From the NCBI GenBank assembly GCA_002727895.1, contig PBUO01000079.1:1-5555 (forward strand): a stretch of 5,555 bases of DNA, in the 5' to 3' direction. This DNA comes from Acidimicrobiaceae bacterium. GTDB taxonomy: Bacteria > Actinomycetota > Acidimicrobiia > Acidimicrobiales > MedAcidi-G1. Shown here piece by piece: positions 1-4,720 of the stretch (position 1 is its first letter; the number at the start of each line of letters is the position of its first letter). A program made the translations under genes and the position numbers. The notes below the pieces were generated by a model. That model saw only the letters and a list, made by a program, of their open reading frames with translations. It searched no databases and was not told where the DNA came from.

Positions 1-82
1 GCGGAATGGCTCATCCTTGAGCTTTGAACTCTTGCAATGATCCAACCAGCGCATACGTCCGCAGACCGCAGTTTGTCGATCC
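1..82. other. Low-GC leader region upstream of the truncated oxidoreductase
   Basis: This stretch is markedly less GC-rich than the core of the window: about 48% for positions 1-110 by hand count, against up to about 80% in sampled core coding stretches. Reading frame 1 gives eight codons (AEWLILEL) and a TGA at 25-27, which could be the tail of an upstream gene, but this is far too short to support. I see no Shine-Dalgarno sequence and no TANNNT hexamer before the ATG at 83, unlike the core genes. It probably belongs to the same foreign or mis-joined segment as the oxidoreductase start. Confidence 0.3.
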
Positions 83-211
83 ATGACTGAAACATATGAC
101 GTGATTATTGCCGGTGGAGGCCCGGTGGGAAGTCGTGCAGCGGCCGTTCGCCTCGCAGTGGCTTGTAGACGCCCTGGAGGAGGGGTTCGCTTCCGGTATC
201 GGGATGGGTGA
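83..211 (+). pseudogene. 5' fragment of an FAD-dependent oxidoreductase (Rossmann start only)
   Basis: The first 16 codons read MTETYDVIIAGGGPVG. This is the classic N-terminal beta-strand plus GxGxxG dinucleotide-binding turn of FAD-dependent oxidoreductases, such as the geranylgeranyl-reductase or FAD-monooxygenase type. From about codon 10-16 onward the DNA is also the antisense of the SCO1664-family gene. The rest of the frame, to the TGA at 209-211, encodes nothing sensible for an FAD enzyme; such proteins normally run 350-450 residues. Only the start of a gene is therefore present, fused to unrelated DNA. The exact family cannot be told from 16 residues. The surrounding bases are low in GC, which points to a different source from the core block. 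It is either a real rearrangement remnant or an assembly chimera. Confidence 0.6.
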
Positions 212-392
212 CGTCGACGAGGAAGGTGGCGTTCGACGTCCACGGCATACGGCCCAGCAGTTCCAGGTCGCCGTCGGCCAGTACCCGGATCGCCAGGTCG
301 TCGTCCACCGGGCCGCGACGCCGGAACGGATCGGACGGGGCCTCGGCCGACCCTGTGGCAGCCGGTTCCGCCTCGGTGGCGTCAGTTGGCAC
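105..392 (-). pseudogene. SCO1664-family protein, 3'-truncated
   Basis: The translation contains DLELLGRMPWTSNATFLVDV and then VYKPLRGERPLHDFPPGLH. These are the signature N-terminal blocks of the actinobacterial SCO1664 family (TIGR03843), which is distantly related to phosphatidylinositol 3/4-kinases; its biochemical role is unknown. Family members are usually well over 200 residues. Here the recognisable sequence stops after GLH(R), followed by Q and a TAA at 107-105 that lie in the unrelated low-GC DNA, so more than half of the protein is missing. The start used is GTG at 392, overlapping the end of the DUF3090 gene by 11 bases; a GTG at 308 is an alternative closer to the conserved domain. 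The overlap and order (phosphatase, DUF3090, SCO1664) match the conserved operon, which in Streptomyces and mycobacteria lies next to mshC (mycothiol ligase). Any mshC here would lie beyond the break. Confidence 0.75.
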
Positions 393-882
393 AGGGGCAC
401 CAGTCGCCGTTGGAGGGCTCCAGCGGCGCGGCGCACCACGGGCACGGCGGACGTCCGGCGGCCACCAGGTCCCGTGCCCGATGGATGAATGCGGCCACCA
501 GTTCGCGGCGCATCGGGAACCGTGCCTGAGCGGGCTGCTCGTCCTCGTCGCGCAGCAGTTCCTCCACGATGAGGACCAAGCGGTCGGTGGTCTGCTGGTA
601 GGTCACGCCGAGGCTTCCCACCACCCAGTCGGCCTCCACCGGGTCGTTGAATTGGGCCGCAGTGGCCGCGTCGGCCACCGCGTCGTCGTCCAACGGGGGG
701 AGGTCGGCCATGAGGCCGGCCAGGAACTCGGCCAGGCCGGCCACCTGCTGCTTCTCGACCTTCAGCGACACGACCTGGTCGGACCGGCGGGCCTGGAGGA
801 AGAACACCCGGCGTCCCGGGTCGCCGACCGTGCCGGTGGTGAAGCCGTCGGTGTCGTCCCAGTCGATCTCTGGTCGAGCCAT
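382..882 (-). CDS. DUF3090 family protein
   Basis: This is a 166-residue protein of the actinobacterial DUF3090 family (TIGR03847), function unknown. Visible family features are the N-terminal block around GRRVFFLQARRSDQVVSLKVEK (residues 24-44), the middle region with EADWVVGSLG, and a C-terminal Cys cluster CPWCAAPLEPSNGDWCPC with Cys 147, 150, 162 and 164. The cluster looks like a small metal-binding knuckle. In this family the last residues are usually CPxCGxPxxPxGHxCPR-like; here the tail ends only two residues after the last Cys. It is the middle gene of the conserved phosphatase-DUF3090-SCO1664 operon, starting 11 bases after the phosphatase stop and overlapping the next gene by 11 bases. 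The ATG at 882 is preceded by AGGA (9 bases away) and by a TAGGAT hexamer (8 bases), so it could be translated from the operon message or from its own leaderless one. Identity is secure; function is not. Confidence 0.88.
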   Translation of the reverse strand: MARPEIDWDDTDGFTTGTVGDPGRRVFFLQARRSDQVVSLKVEKQQVAGLAEFLAGLMADLPPLDDDAVADAATAAQFNDPVEADWVVGSLGVTYQQTTDRLVLIVEELLRDEDEQPAQARFPMRRELVAAFIHRARDLVAAGRPPCPWCAAPLEPSNGDWCPCAN

Positions 883-890
883 CGCCCCGG

Positions 891-896
891 ATCCTA
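891..896 (-). promoter_or_regulatory. TAGGAT -10-like hexamer before DUF3090
   Basis: On the minus strand TAGGAT ends 8 bases before the DUF3090 ATG. Its first three bases are the TAG stop codon of the upstream phosphatase gene. It fits the TANNNT pattern seen before the other core genes and may drive an internal leaderless transcript. The embedded AGGA could equally act as a ribosome-binding site, so the role is ambiguous. Confidence 0.3.
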
Positions 897-1550
897 GGAA
901 TCCCGGGCCGTTGGGGCGGCGGACAGGTGGCCGGTGGAGTTGACGGCCAGCACGGTGGGGCGCTCGGGGGCGTACTGCACGGCGCTGACCGAGCACGGTC
1001 CGACCACGATCCGCTGGAACAGGTCGAGCGGGGTGCCCAGCGCCTGGGCGAGGGCCGCCTTGATGGTGTCGGCGTGCGATACGCAGACGATCGCCTCGCC
1101 GGGGTGGCGGGCCACCAGGTCGGCCACCTGCCCGGTGATCCGGGCCTGCATCTCGGCGAACGACTCGCCGTCGGGGAATCGGAAGGCCGACGGCTGGCGT
1201 TGCACGGTGGCCCAGGCCTTCAGGCGCATGAGGTCCCTGAGGCGCCGCCCGGTCCAGGCGCCGAAGTCGCACTCGTTCAAGCCGGCCGCGGTGCGGACCC
1301 GCAGGCCGAGTGCTCGGGCGGTGGGGGCCGCGGTCTCCCGTGTCCTCTCCATAGGGGAGGCGTAGACGGCGGCGACCTCGCCCGGCCCGTCGGGCCCGGC
1401 CATCCAGCGGGCTACCGCCTCGGCCTGGGTGCGGCCCTCTTCGGACAGGTGGAGTCCTAGAGCCCGGCCGGGCAGGCGGGCCCCTGTGGTGGGGGTGCGC
1501 CCGTGGCGAACGTAGAGCACGAGGGTGGGACGAGCCGACGTGGGAGCCAT
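894..1550 (-). CDS. Histidine phosphatase family protein (MSMEG_4193-type putative phosphomutase)
   Basis: This is a 218-residue member of the histidine phosphatase (phosphoglycerate-mutase-like) superfamily, closest in style and context to the MSMEG_4193 group (TIGR03848). The catalytic RHG is at residues 15-17 (nucleophile His16). The phosphate-pocket Arg is in ASPMERTRET (Arg69), the acidic general acid/base is in LNECDFG (Glu93), and the second His is in VSHADTIK (His159). All core catalytic residues are therefore present. Such enzymes remove or move phosphate groups on small cytosolic metabolites; the substrate in this operon is not established. It is the first gene of the conserved actinobacterial trio and is divergent from udgB, with only 25 bases between the two start codons. 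The ATG at 1550 gives the normal short lead-in before the first beta strand (LVLYVRHG). A TAAGTT hexamer lies 9 bases upstream, with no Shine-Dalgarno sequence. Confidence 0.88.
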   Translation of the reverse strand: MAPTSARPTLVLYVRHGRTPTTGARLPGRALGLHLSEEGRTQAEAVARWMAGPDGPGEVAAVYASPMERTRETAAPTARALGLRVRTAAGLNECDFGAWTGRRLRDLMRLKAWATVQRQPSAFRFPDGESFAEMQARITGQVADLVARHPGEAIVCVSHADTIKAALAQALGTPLDLFQRIVVGPCSVSAVQYAPERPTVLAVNSTGHLSAAPTARDS

Positions 1551-1559
1551 GGGTCGCCG

Positions 1560-1569
1560 AACTTACCCT
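1560..1569. promoter_or_regulatory. Overlapping divergent -10-like hexamers (phosphatase / udgB)
   Basis: The 25-base gap between the two start codons (1551-1575) contains TACCCT on the plus strand (1564-1569), 6 bases before the udgB ATG. It also contains TAAGTT on the minus strand (1565 down to 1560), 9 bases before the phosphatase ATG. The two TANNNT hexamers share the TA at 1564-1565, which reads the same on both strands. With usual -10 spacing, start sites would fall at about 1576 (+) and about 1553 (-), giving leaders of 0 to 3 bases. No clear -35 hexamers are visible. This is inference from spacing and motif, not measured. Confidence 0.5.
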
Positions 1570-1575
1570 GCCGGG

Positions 1576-2289
1576 ATGCCACGACGTCCTTCCGCCGAGC
1601 GGCTTCTGGCCGATGTGCACGACGAGGTGGCCGCCTGCCGGGCGTGCCCGCGGCTGGTGGCGTGGCGGGAGCAGGTAGCGGCCGAGAAGCGGGCCGCCTA
1701 CCGCGACCAGGAGTACTGGGGGCGGGGCGTACCCGGCTTCGGCGATCCGACGGCCCGCATCCTCGTCGTCGGCCTGGCGCCGGCCGCCCACGGCGCCAAC
1801 CGGACGGGTCGGGTGTTCACCGGCGACCGCTCGGGCGACTTCCTGTTCGCCGCGCTCCACCGGGTGGGCCTGGCCAACCAGCCGGAGGCGGTGGGGCGTG
1901 ACGACGGCCTCGAGTTGACCGACGTGTTCATCACCGCCCCGGTCAAGTGCGCCCCGCCGGCCAACAAGCCCACCCCGGACGAGCGGGCCGCCTGCCGGCC
2001 ATTCTTTGCCCGGGAGGTGGCCGCCCTGGACCGGGTCCGCGTCGTGGTCGTGCTGGGCCAGATCGGGTACGTGGCCGCGGCGGCCGAGTTCGGGCTGTCG
2101 CCCCGGCCGGCGTTCGGCCACGGGGTGGAGGCGCCCATGGACGGGGGCCGCACGATGCTCTGCTCGTACCACGTGAGCCAGCAGAACACCTTCACCGGTC
2201 GCCTCACCGAGCCCATGTTCGACGAGGTGCTGCTCCGGGCCCGGGAGTTGGCGGCCGGTGCCCCGTCTGGTGCCTTGTCCAGGGCCTGA
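1576..2289 (+). CDS. udgB: Type-5 uracil-DNA glycosylase (UdgB)
   Basis: This 237-residue enzyme belongs to the family-5 (UdgB) uracil-DNA glycosylases. These excise uracil, and often hypoxanthine or other deaminated bases, from DNA at the start of base-excision repair, a useful activity in a GC-rich genome prone to cytosine deamination. Diagnostic motifs are GLAPAAHGANRTGRVFTGD at residues 66-84 (active-site motif 1, lacking the Asp or Asn of other UDG families) and CSYHVSQQNTFTGRLT at 196-211 (motif 2, His199). Four Cys at positions 21, 24, 125 and 140 have the spacing expected for the [4Fe-4S] cluster. I chose ATG 1576 rather than the in-frame ATGs at 1525 or 1549. It directly precedes the conserved helix, leaves the divergent phosphatase start free, and has a TACCCT hexamer 6 bases upstream. 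Length is normal for the family. Confidence 0.93.
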   Translation: MPRRPSAERLLADVHDEVAACRACPRLVAWREQVAAEKRAAYRDQEYWGRGVPGFGDPTARILVVGLAPAAHGANRTGRVFTGDRSGDFLFAALHRVGLANQPEAVGRDDGLELTDVFITAPVKCAPPANKPTPDERAACRPFFAREVAALDRVRVVVVLGQIGYVAAAAEFGLSPRPAFGHGVEAPMDGGRTMLCSYHVSQQNTFTGRLTEPMFDEVLLRARELAAGAPSGALSRA

Positions 2290-2305
2290 GCCGGTCGTCC
2301 GCCGG

Positions 2306-2311
2306 TAGCCT
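2306..2311 (+). promoter_or_regulatory. TAGCCT -10-like hexamer before lipoprotein gene
   Basis: TAGCCT lies in the 29-base gap after udgB, ending 7 bases before a GTG (2319) and 10 before the adjacent in-frame ATG (2322). The 7-base spacing would place transcription start at or within a base of the GTG, so the leaderless start could be GTG rather than ATG. No Shine-Dalgarno sequence is visible. Confidence 0.4.
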
Positions 2312-2321
2312 CGAGGCCGTG

Positions 2322-2672
2322 ATGCGCTGGTTCCGATACCCGTCAGTCCTCTTTCTGCTGGCCGTGCTGGCCACGGCCTGCGTGGCCTCCGGCGAGCCAG
2401 TGTCGTGGGAGGACCAGGCCGACGACAGCGGCCGGGGCCTGGTGGAGCGCGAGTTCATCGACGCCTGCGTAGAGGCCAACGAGGACCTGGGTGCGGTGAA
2501 GGCGAAGTCCTTCTGCGGCTGCGTGCTGGACGGCGTGCAGGACGCGGTGACGTTCGAAGAGTTCAAGGAACTCGACGACTTCATCGACAAGCACCGCGAC
2601 GAGGTCACCTCGGGGATGCTGACCGAGCACTTTGGCTGGTTCGTCGAGGCCACGGAGGCCTGCGCTGGCTGA
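2322..2672 (+). CDS. Small secreted or lipid-anchored Cys-containing protein, unknown function
   Basis: This is a 116-residue protein with an N-terminal export signal: basic MRWFR, a hydrophobic core (residues 8-19, SVLFLLAVLATA), then Cys20 in an ATAC context. That is an acceptable though not ideal lipobox, so a lipoprotein held on the outer face of the membrane is likely; cleavage by signal peptidase I is the alternative. The mature part is acidic and holds a Cys set: DAC (Cys49), FCGC (Cys65, Cys67) and EAC (Cys114), with TFEEFKELDDFIDKH between the latter two. This suggests one or two disulfides in a compact helical domain. Similar short exported proteins with a DAC...CxC...FEEF pattern occur in other high-GC actinobacteria as far as I recall, but I cannot assign a named family. 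It follows udgB by 29 bases and has its own TAGCCT hexamer. The start could be GTG 2319, one codon earlier. It converges on the FrhB homologue. Confidence 0.78.
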   Translation: MRWFRYPSVLFLLAVLATACVASGEPVSWEDQADDSGRGLVEREFIDACVEANEDLGAVKAKSFCGCVLDGVQDAVTFEEFKELDDFIDKHRDEVTSGMLTEHFGWFVEATEACAG

Positions 2673-2680
2673 CCTCCCGA

Positions 2681-2705
2681 CGGGTCCGCCGGCGCGGCCG
2701 ACCCG
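2681..2705. terminator. Hairpin between convergent genes
   Basis: In the 48 bases between the lipoprotein stop and the FrhB-homologue stop, CGGGTC (2681-2686) pairs with GACCCG (2700-2705). The stem continues, after one C-C mismatch, with GCC/GGC around a five-base loop. On the plus strand a short TTT and an AT-richer stretch (GGAATTCCTTT) follow. It lies 8 bases past the plus-strand stop. It is a plausible terminator, perhaps bidirectional, but lacks a strong U-tract. Confidence 0.45.
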
Positions 2706-2720
2706 CCTTTGGAATTCCTT

Positions 2721-3875
2721 TCAGCCGGCCCGCACGGGGAGGCCGACGCGGGCGCTGGGGTTGGCCCACTCCGGCCACCGGTCCCGGCTCTTGGCGGCCA
2801 GCTTGTGCATGAGAGCGATGGCCCCCGGGTCGCTGTCGCCCGGCCGGCCCTCGATCACCCCTTCGGCCAGCATCTGCATGATGACTTGGCGCCCCAGTTC
2901 GGTGCGGACGATGGTCAGCGTCCAGTCGTTGTTCTCGCCGATGCCGCCGGTGGAGATGTCGGCGTGCTCGGCGGCGAAGTCGGGGCAGTGGTTGCAGCCC
3001 TCGCGGGTCCAGGCGTGGCACTCCTTGAGGTTGACCTCGTGGTAGTCGCCGTTGCGCATCCAGATCTGGAACACGCCCTTGATGTTCATCTTGACCATGT
3101 CCTCCTTGCGGAGGCGGTACTTGGCCCAGAAGAGCTCCTCGAAGATGCTGTCGTCGAACGACTTGGAGCACAGCAGGCCGATGTTGAGCTTGATCGGCTT
3201 ACCGGCCTTGCCGACCTTGCGGTGCCACATGACCGGACCGATGGACGTCTGGCAGCTCATGCCCACCAGGGCCAGTGACGAGAGCCCCCGGTCGATGGCC
3301 TCGGGCATGGCCAGCGTGTTAGCCGAGTAGGTGTAGCGGCTGCCCGCGCCGGCCAGCACCGAGTCGCGGTCGGTGGCAACAGCGGGGATGGCCTTCCAAC
3401 TGCTGGAGCCGTCGGGACCCTCCGGTTCGAGGTGGCTGGTCAGGGCCCCGTCGATGACCCCGTTCTCGAGGCACCAGATGAGGATGGCCGACACCAGGCC
3501 GCCATCCTGGCCCTGGGCGTGGACGGTGGCGTCGCTGGCCCGGGTGAGCAGGACGTCCTTGTAGACGCCGGACATCTCGTCGGGCCGACGGGCCCGGGCG
3601 AAGAGGTGCTGGTCGGCCTCGGTCTCCCAGTCCCGGAACCGGGGGCAGGCCCGGGTGCAGGAGGTGCAGCCCTTCTGGCCGTGGACGCAGTCGTCGAGGC
3701 CGGCCTCCTCCTCGAGGTGGAAGGGGCGGTACTTCCCGGGCTCGTGCTCGTAGCCGATGACGTCGTGAGGGCAGGCGATCACGCAGCCAGCGCATCCTGT
3801 GCACAGGCCGGAGGTGATGACCTCGTCGTAGAGCTCCTTCCACTGGAAGGCCCATTTCTTGCGGGTTTCGGCCAT
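2721..3875 (-). CDS. Coenzyme F420 hydrogenase/dehydrogenase beta-subunit family protein (FrhB-like)
   Basis: This is a 384-residue protein of the FrhB/FdhB family, which passes electrons between Fe-S clusters and coenzyme F420 through a bound FAD. Residues 25-36 read CTGCAGCVIACP, a full CxxCxxCxxxCP [4Fe-4S] ferredoxin motif. A second Cys group at 63, 70, 73 and 77 (ending GCTSCTRACP) could bind another cluster. The body carries family hallmarks: QGQDGGLVSAIL, the ALVGMSCQTS and IGLLCSKSF segments, and near the C-terminus CNHCPDFAAEHADISTGGIG. The start is MAETRKKW at 3875; longer in-frame ATGs reach into unrelated, low-complexity sequence. A TAGGGT hexamer sits 8 bases upstream and there is no ribosome-binding site. 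No hydrogenase, formate-dehydrogenase or other partner subunit is adjacent, so the redox partner is unknown. A stand-alone F420- or ferredoxin-linked oxidoreductase in the cytosol is the simplest reading. Confidence 0.88.
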   Translation of the reverse strand: MAETRKKWAFQWKELYDEVITSGLCTGCAGCVIACPHDVIGYEHEPGKYRPFHLEEEAGLDDCVHGQKGCTSCTRACPRFRDWETEADQHLFARARRPDEMSGVYKDVLLTRASDATVHAQGQDGGLVSAILIWCLENGVIDGALTSHLEPEGPDGSSSWKAIPAVATDRDSVLAGAGSRYTYSANTLAMPEAIDRGLSSLALVGMSCQTSIGPVMWHRKVGKAGKPIKLNIGLLCSKSFDDSIFEELFWAKYRLRKEDMVKMNIKGVFQIWMRNGDYHEVNLKECHAWTREGCNHCPDFAAEHADISTGGIGENNDWTLTIVRTELGRQVIMQMLAEGVIEGRPGDSDPGAIALMHKLAAKSRDRWPEWANPSARVGLPVRAG

Positions 3876-3883
3876 TGCCGTCG

Positions 3884-3889
3884 ACCCTA
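3884..3889 (-). promoter_or_regulatory. TAGGGT -10-like hexamer before the FrhB homologue
   Basis: On the minus strand TAGGGT ends 8 bases before the ATG at 3875, the same arrangement as at the other core genes. No convincing -35 box is visible at the usual distance. It predicts a leaderless or nearly leaderless transcript. Confidence 0.4.
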
Positions 3890-3967
3890 GCCCGGCCCCT
3901 GCCGAGTCCCGTTCCAGGCGGCTTCGAAGGGGGGATCTGCCCGGCGGGCTTCTCGGAGAGGGGCTGG

Positions 3968-4093
3968 ATGGGTTGCGTTCCCGCACCGCCGGTCGACGTG
4001 GACGCCGTGTTCACCCATCGGTGGACGTTGTGCCAGACGCCCGAGGCCTATGTGGCGTTCGGCGCCAAGACAGCCTTCCTCTCCAACGGGTGA
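3968..4093 (+). CDS. Possible small ORF (41 residues), unknown
   Basis: The 235-base gap between the FrhB-homologue start and the NTF2-like stop has one reading frame that looks codon-biased. From ATG 3968 it encodes 41 residues (MGCVPAPPVDVDAVFTHRW..., ending FLSNG) with mostly G or C at third positions. GGAG at 3955-3958 lies 9 bases before the ATG, a good Shine-Dalgarno spacing but unlike the leaderless style of its neighbours. There is no signal peptide, no recognised motif, and two Cys. The same frame stays open upstream to an ATG at 3875 overlapping the FrhB start. G/C-rich third positions occur easily by chance in such DNA, so this could be spurious or a remnant of a longer gene. Confidence 0.25.
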   Translation: MGCVPAPPVDVDAVFTHRWTLCQTPEAYVAFGAKTAFLSNG

Positions 4094-4110
4094 CCGGATG
4101 GTGGTCTGGC

Positions 4111-4581
4111 TCAGGCATGGGCGTCGCGGGCGGCTATCCAGGCCATGACCTCGGAGGAGAATCGGTTGACGTCGTAGACGTCCTCCTCGCTTGCCCATCG
4201 GCCGTCACCACCCCACGTGAGCACGGCCAGGTTACAGGGCTCATGGACGCTGCCGTCGCCGGGATCGCGGAGTCGATTGCCGAAGCGGGCCACGACCACG
4301 CCCCGCTCGTCGTCGACGACGTGCCAGTGGACTGGGAAGGCCACCATGTCGGCGCCAGGCGAGGTGGCCATGGTCGACGACATCCATTCCAGAATGGCCG
4401 CCCGCCCGAGGAACTCGCCGTAGGTGGGCTCCACCAGGCGGGCGTCGTCGGTGTACATCTCGGACCAGGAGGTCCAGTCGCCGGTCTTGGCGGCCTCGTC
4501 GGCTCGGCGAACGAACTCGGCGAACGTCGTCTCCAACTCGGACCGGGTGGCCGGAGGGGGAACGTTCGGGGTGGGGGACAT
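4111..4581 (-). CDS. NTF2-like / SnoaL-like domain protein
   Basis: This is a 156-residue protein with the cone-shaped NTF2/SnoaL-like fold signature. An N-terminal helix (residues 15-32) is followed by GDWTSWSEMYTDDARLVEP (34-52), the usual W..xxFTDDA strand entry. Then come YGEFLGRAAILEWM (54-67), a central FPVHWHVVDDERGVVVARF strand pair, NRLRDPGDGSVHEPCNLAVL and GDGRWASEEDVYDVNRF. This block order resembles an actinobacterial group of stand-alone nuclear-transport-factor-2-family proteins; members bind or act on small hydrophobic molecules, but no substrate can be assigned. ATG 4581 is the start used. An upstream in-frame ATG (4614) lies inside the tRNA gene and would translate it, so it is rejected. 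The start codon is one base after the encoded CCA of tRNA-Arg, with no room for a ribosome-binding site outside the tRNA. Confidence 0.85.
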   Translation of the reverse strand: MSPTPNVPPPATRSELETTFAEFVRRADEAAKTGDWTSWSEMYTDDARLVEPTYGEFLGRAAILEWMSSTMATSPGADMVAFPVHWHVVDDERGVVVARFGNRLRDPGDGSVHEPCNLAVLTWGGDGRWASEEDVYDVNRFSSEVMAWIAARDAHA

Positions 4582-4582
4582 G

Positions 4583-4657
4583 TGGCGCCCCTGACAGGAC
4601 TCGAACCTGTGCACACGGCTCCGGAGGCCGATGCTCTATCCGCTGAGCTACAGGGGC
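4583..4657 (-). tRNA. tRNA-Arg (anticodon CCG)
   Basis: The minus strand folds as a complete cloverleaf. The acceptor stem is GCCCCTG/CAGGGGC, the D arm is GCTC-AGCGGATA-GAGC, the anticodon loop is CTCCGGA (anticodon CCG at 4624-4622, reading CGG codons), and the T arm is ACAGG-TTCGAAT-CCTGT. The discriminator is G and CCA is encoded (4585-4583). The variable loop is short (4 bases), making 75 bases in all. The outermost anticodon-stem pair is U27-U43, a mismatch, while the other four pairs are Watson-Crick. Arg-CCG is consistent with CGG-rich codon use in this genome. A TAGCCT hexamer lies 11 bases upstream of the mature 5' end. Confidence 0.96.
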
Positions 4658-4668
4658 TGGAACGGGTC

Positions 4669-4674
4669 AGGCTA
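4669..4674 (-). promoter_or_regulatory. TAGCCT -10-like hexamer of the tRNA-Arg gene
   Basis: On the minus strand TAGCCT ends 11 bases before the mature tRNA 5' end. With usual -10 spacing this would give a precursor leader of about 4-5 bases for RNase P to remove. It is the same hexamer as before the lipoprotein gene. A promoter here would also serve the NTF2-like gene immediately downstream. Confidence 0.45.
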
Positions 4675-4680
4675 CCGGAC

Positions 4681-4696
4681 GGCCCCATGGCCCCAT
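4681..4696. repeat. Two tandem copies of GGCCCCAT
   Basis: GGCCCCAT occurs twice head to tail (4681-4688 and 4689-4696), just upstream of the tRNA promoter hexamer, roughly where a -35 region would fall. It is short and in GC-rich DNA, so it may be chance. Confidence 0.3.
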
Positions 4697-4720
4697 CCCC
4701 ACCGGCCGGCACCGGTGGGG
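4697..4720. terminator. Perfect 9-bp stem hairpin between Nudix gene and tRNA
   Basis: CCCCACCGG (4697-4705) is perfectly complementary to CCGGTGGGG (4712-4720) around a six-base loop. It sits about 97 bases beyond the Nudix stop codon and just before the tRNA promoter, where a terminator for leftward transcription would be useful. There is no T-run on either side, so it would be a U-tract-less terminator of the sort proposed in high-GC actinobacteria, or a structural element. Confidence 0.45.

Noticed and set aside
382..2172. Long leftward open frame of 596 codons crossing DUF3090, the phosphatase and udgB antisense
   Set aside because: Only the last 166 codons match a family (DUF3090). The upstream part is Arg/Pro/Gly-rich antisense or out-of-frame reading of the phosphatase and udgB, typical of high-GC shadow frames.
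4111..4614. Longer NTF2-like protein starting at ATG 4614
   Set aside because: The extra 11 residues (MHRFESCQGRH) are a translation of the tRNA 3' half, so ATG 4581 is the sensible start.
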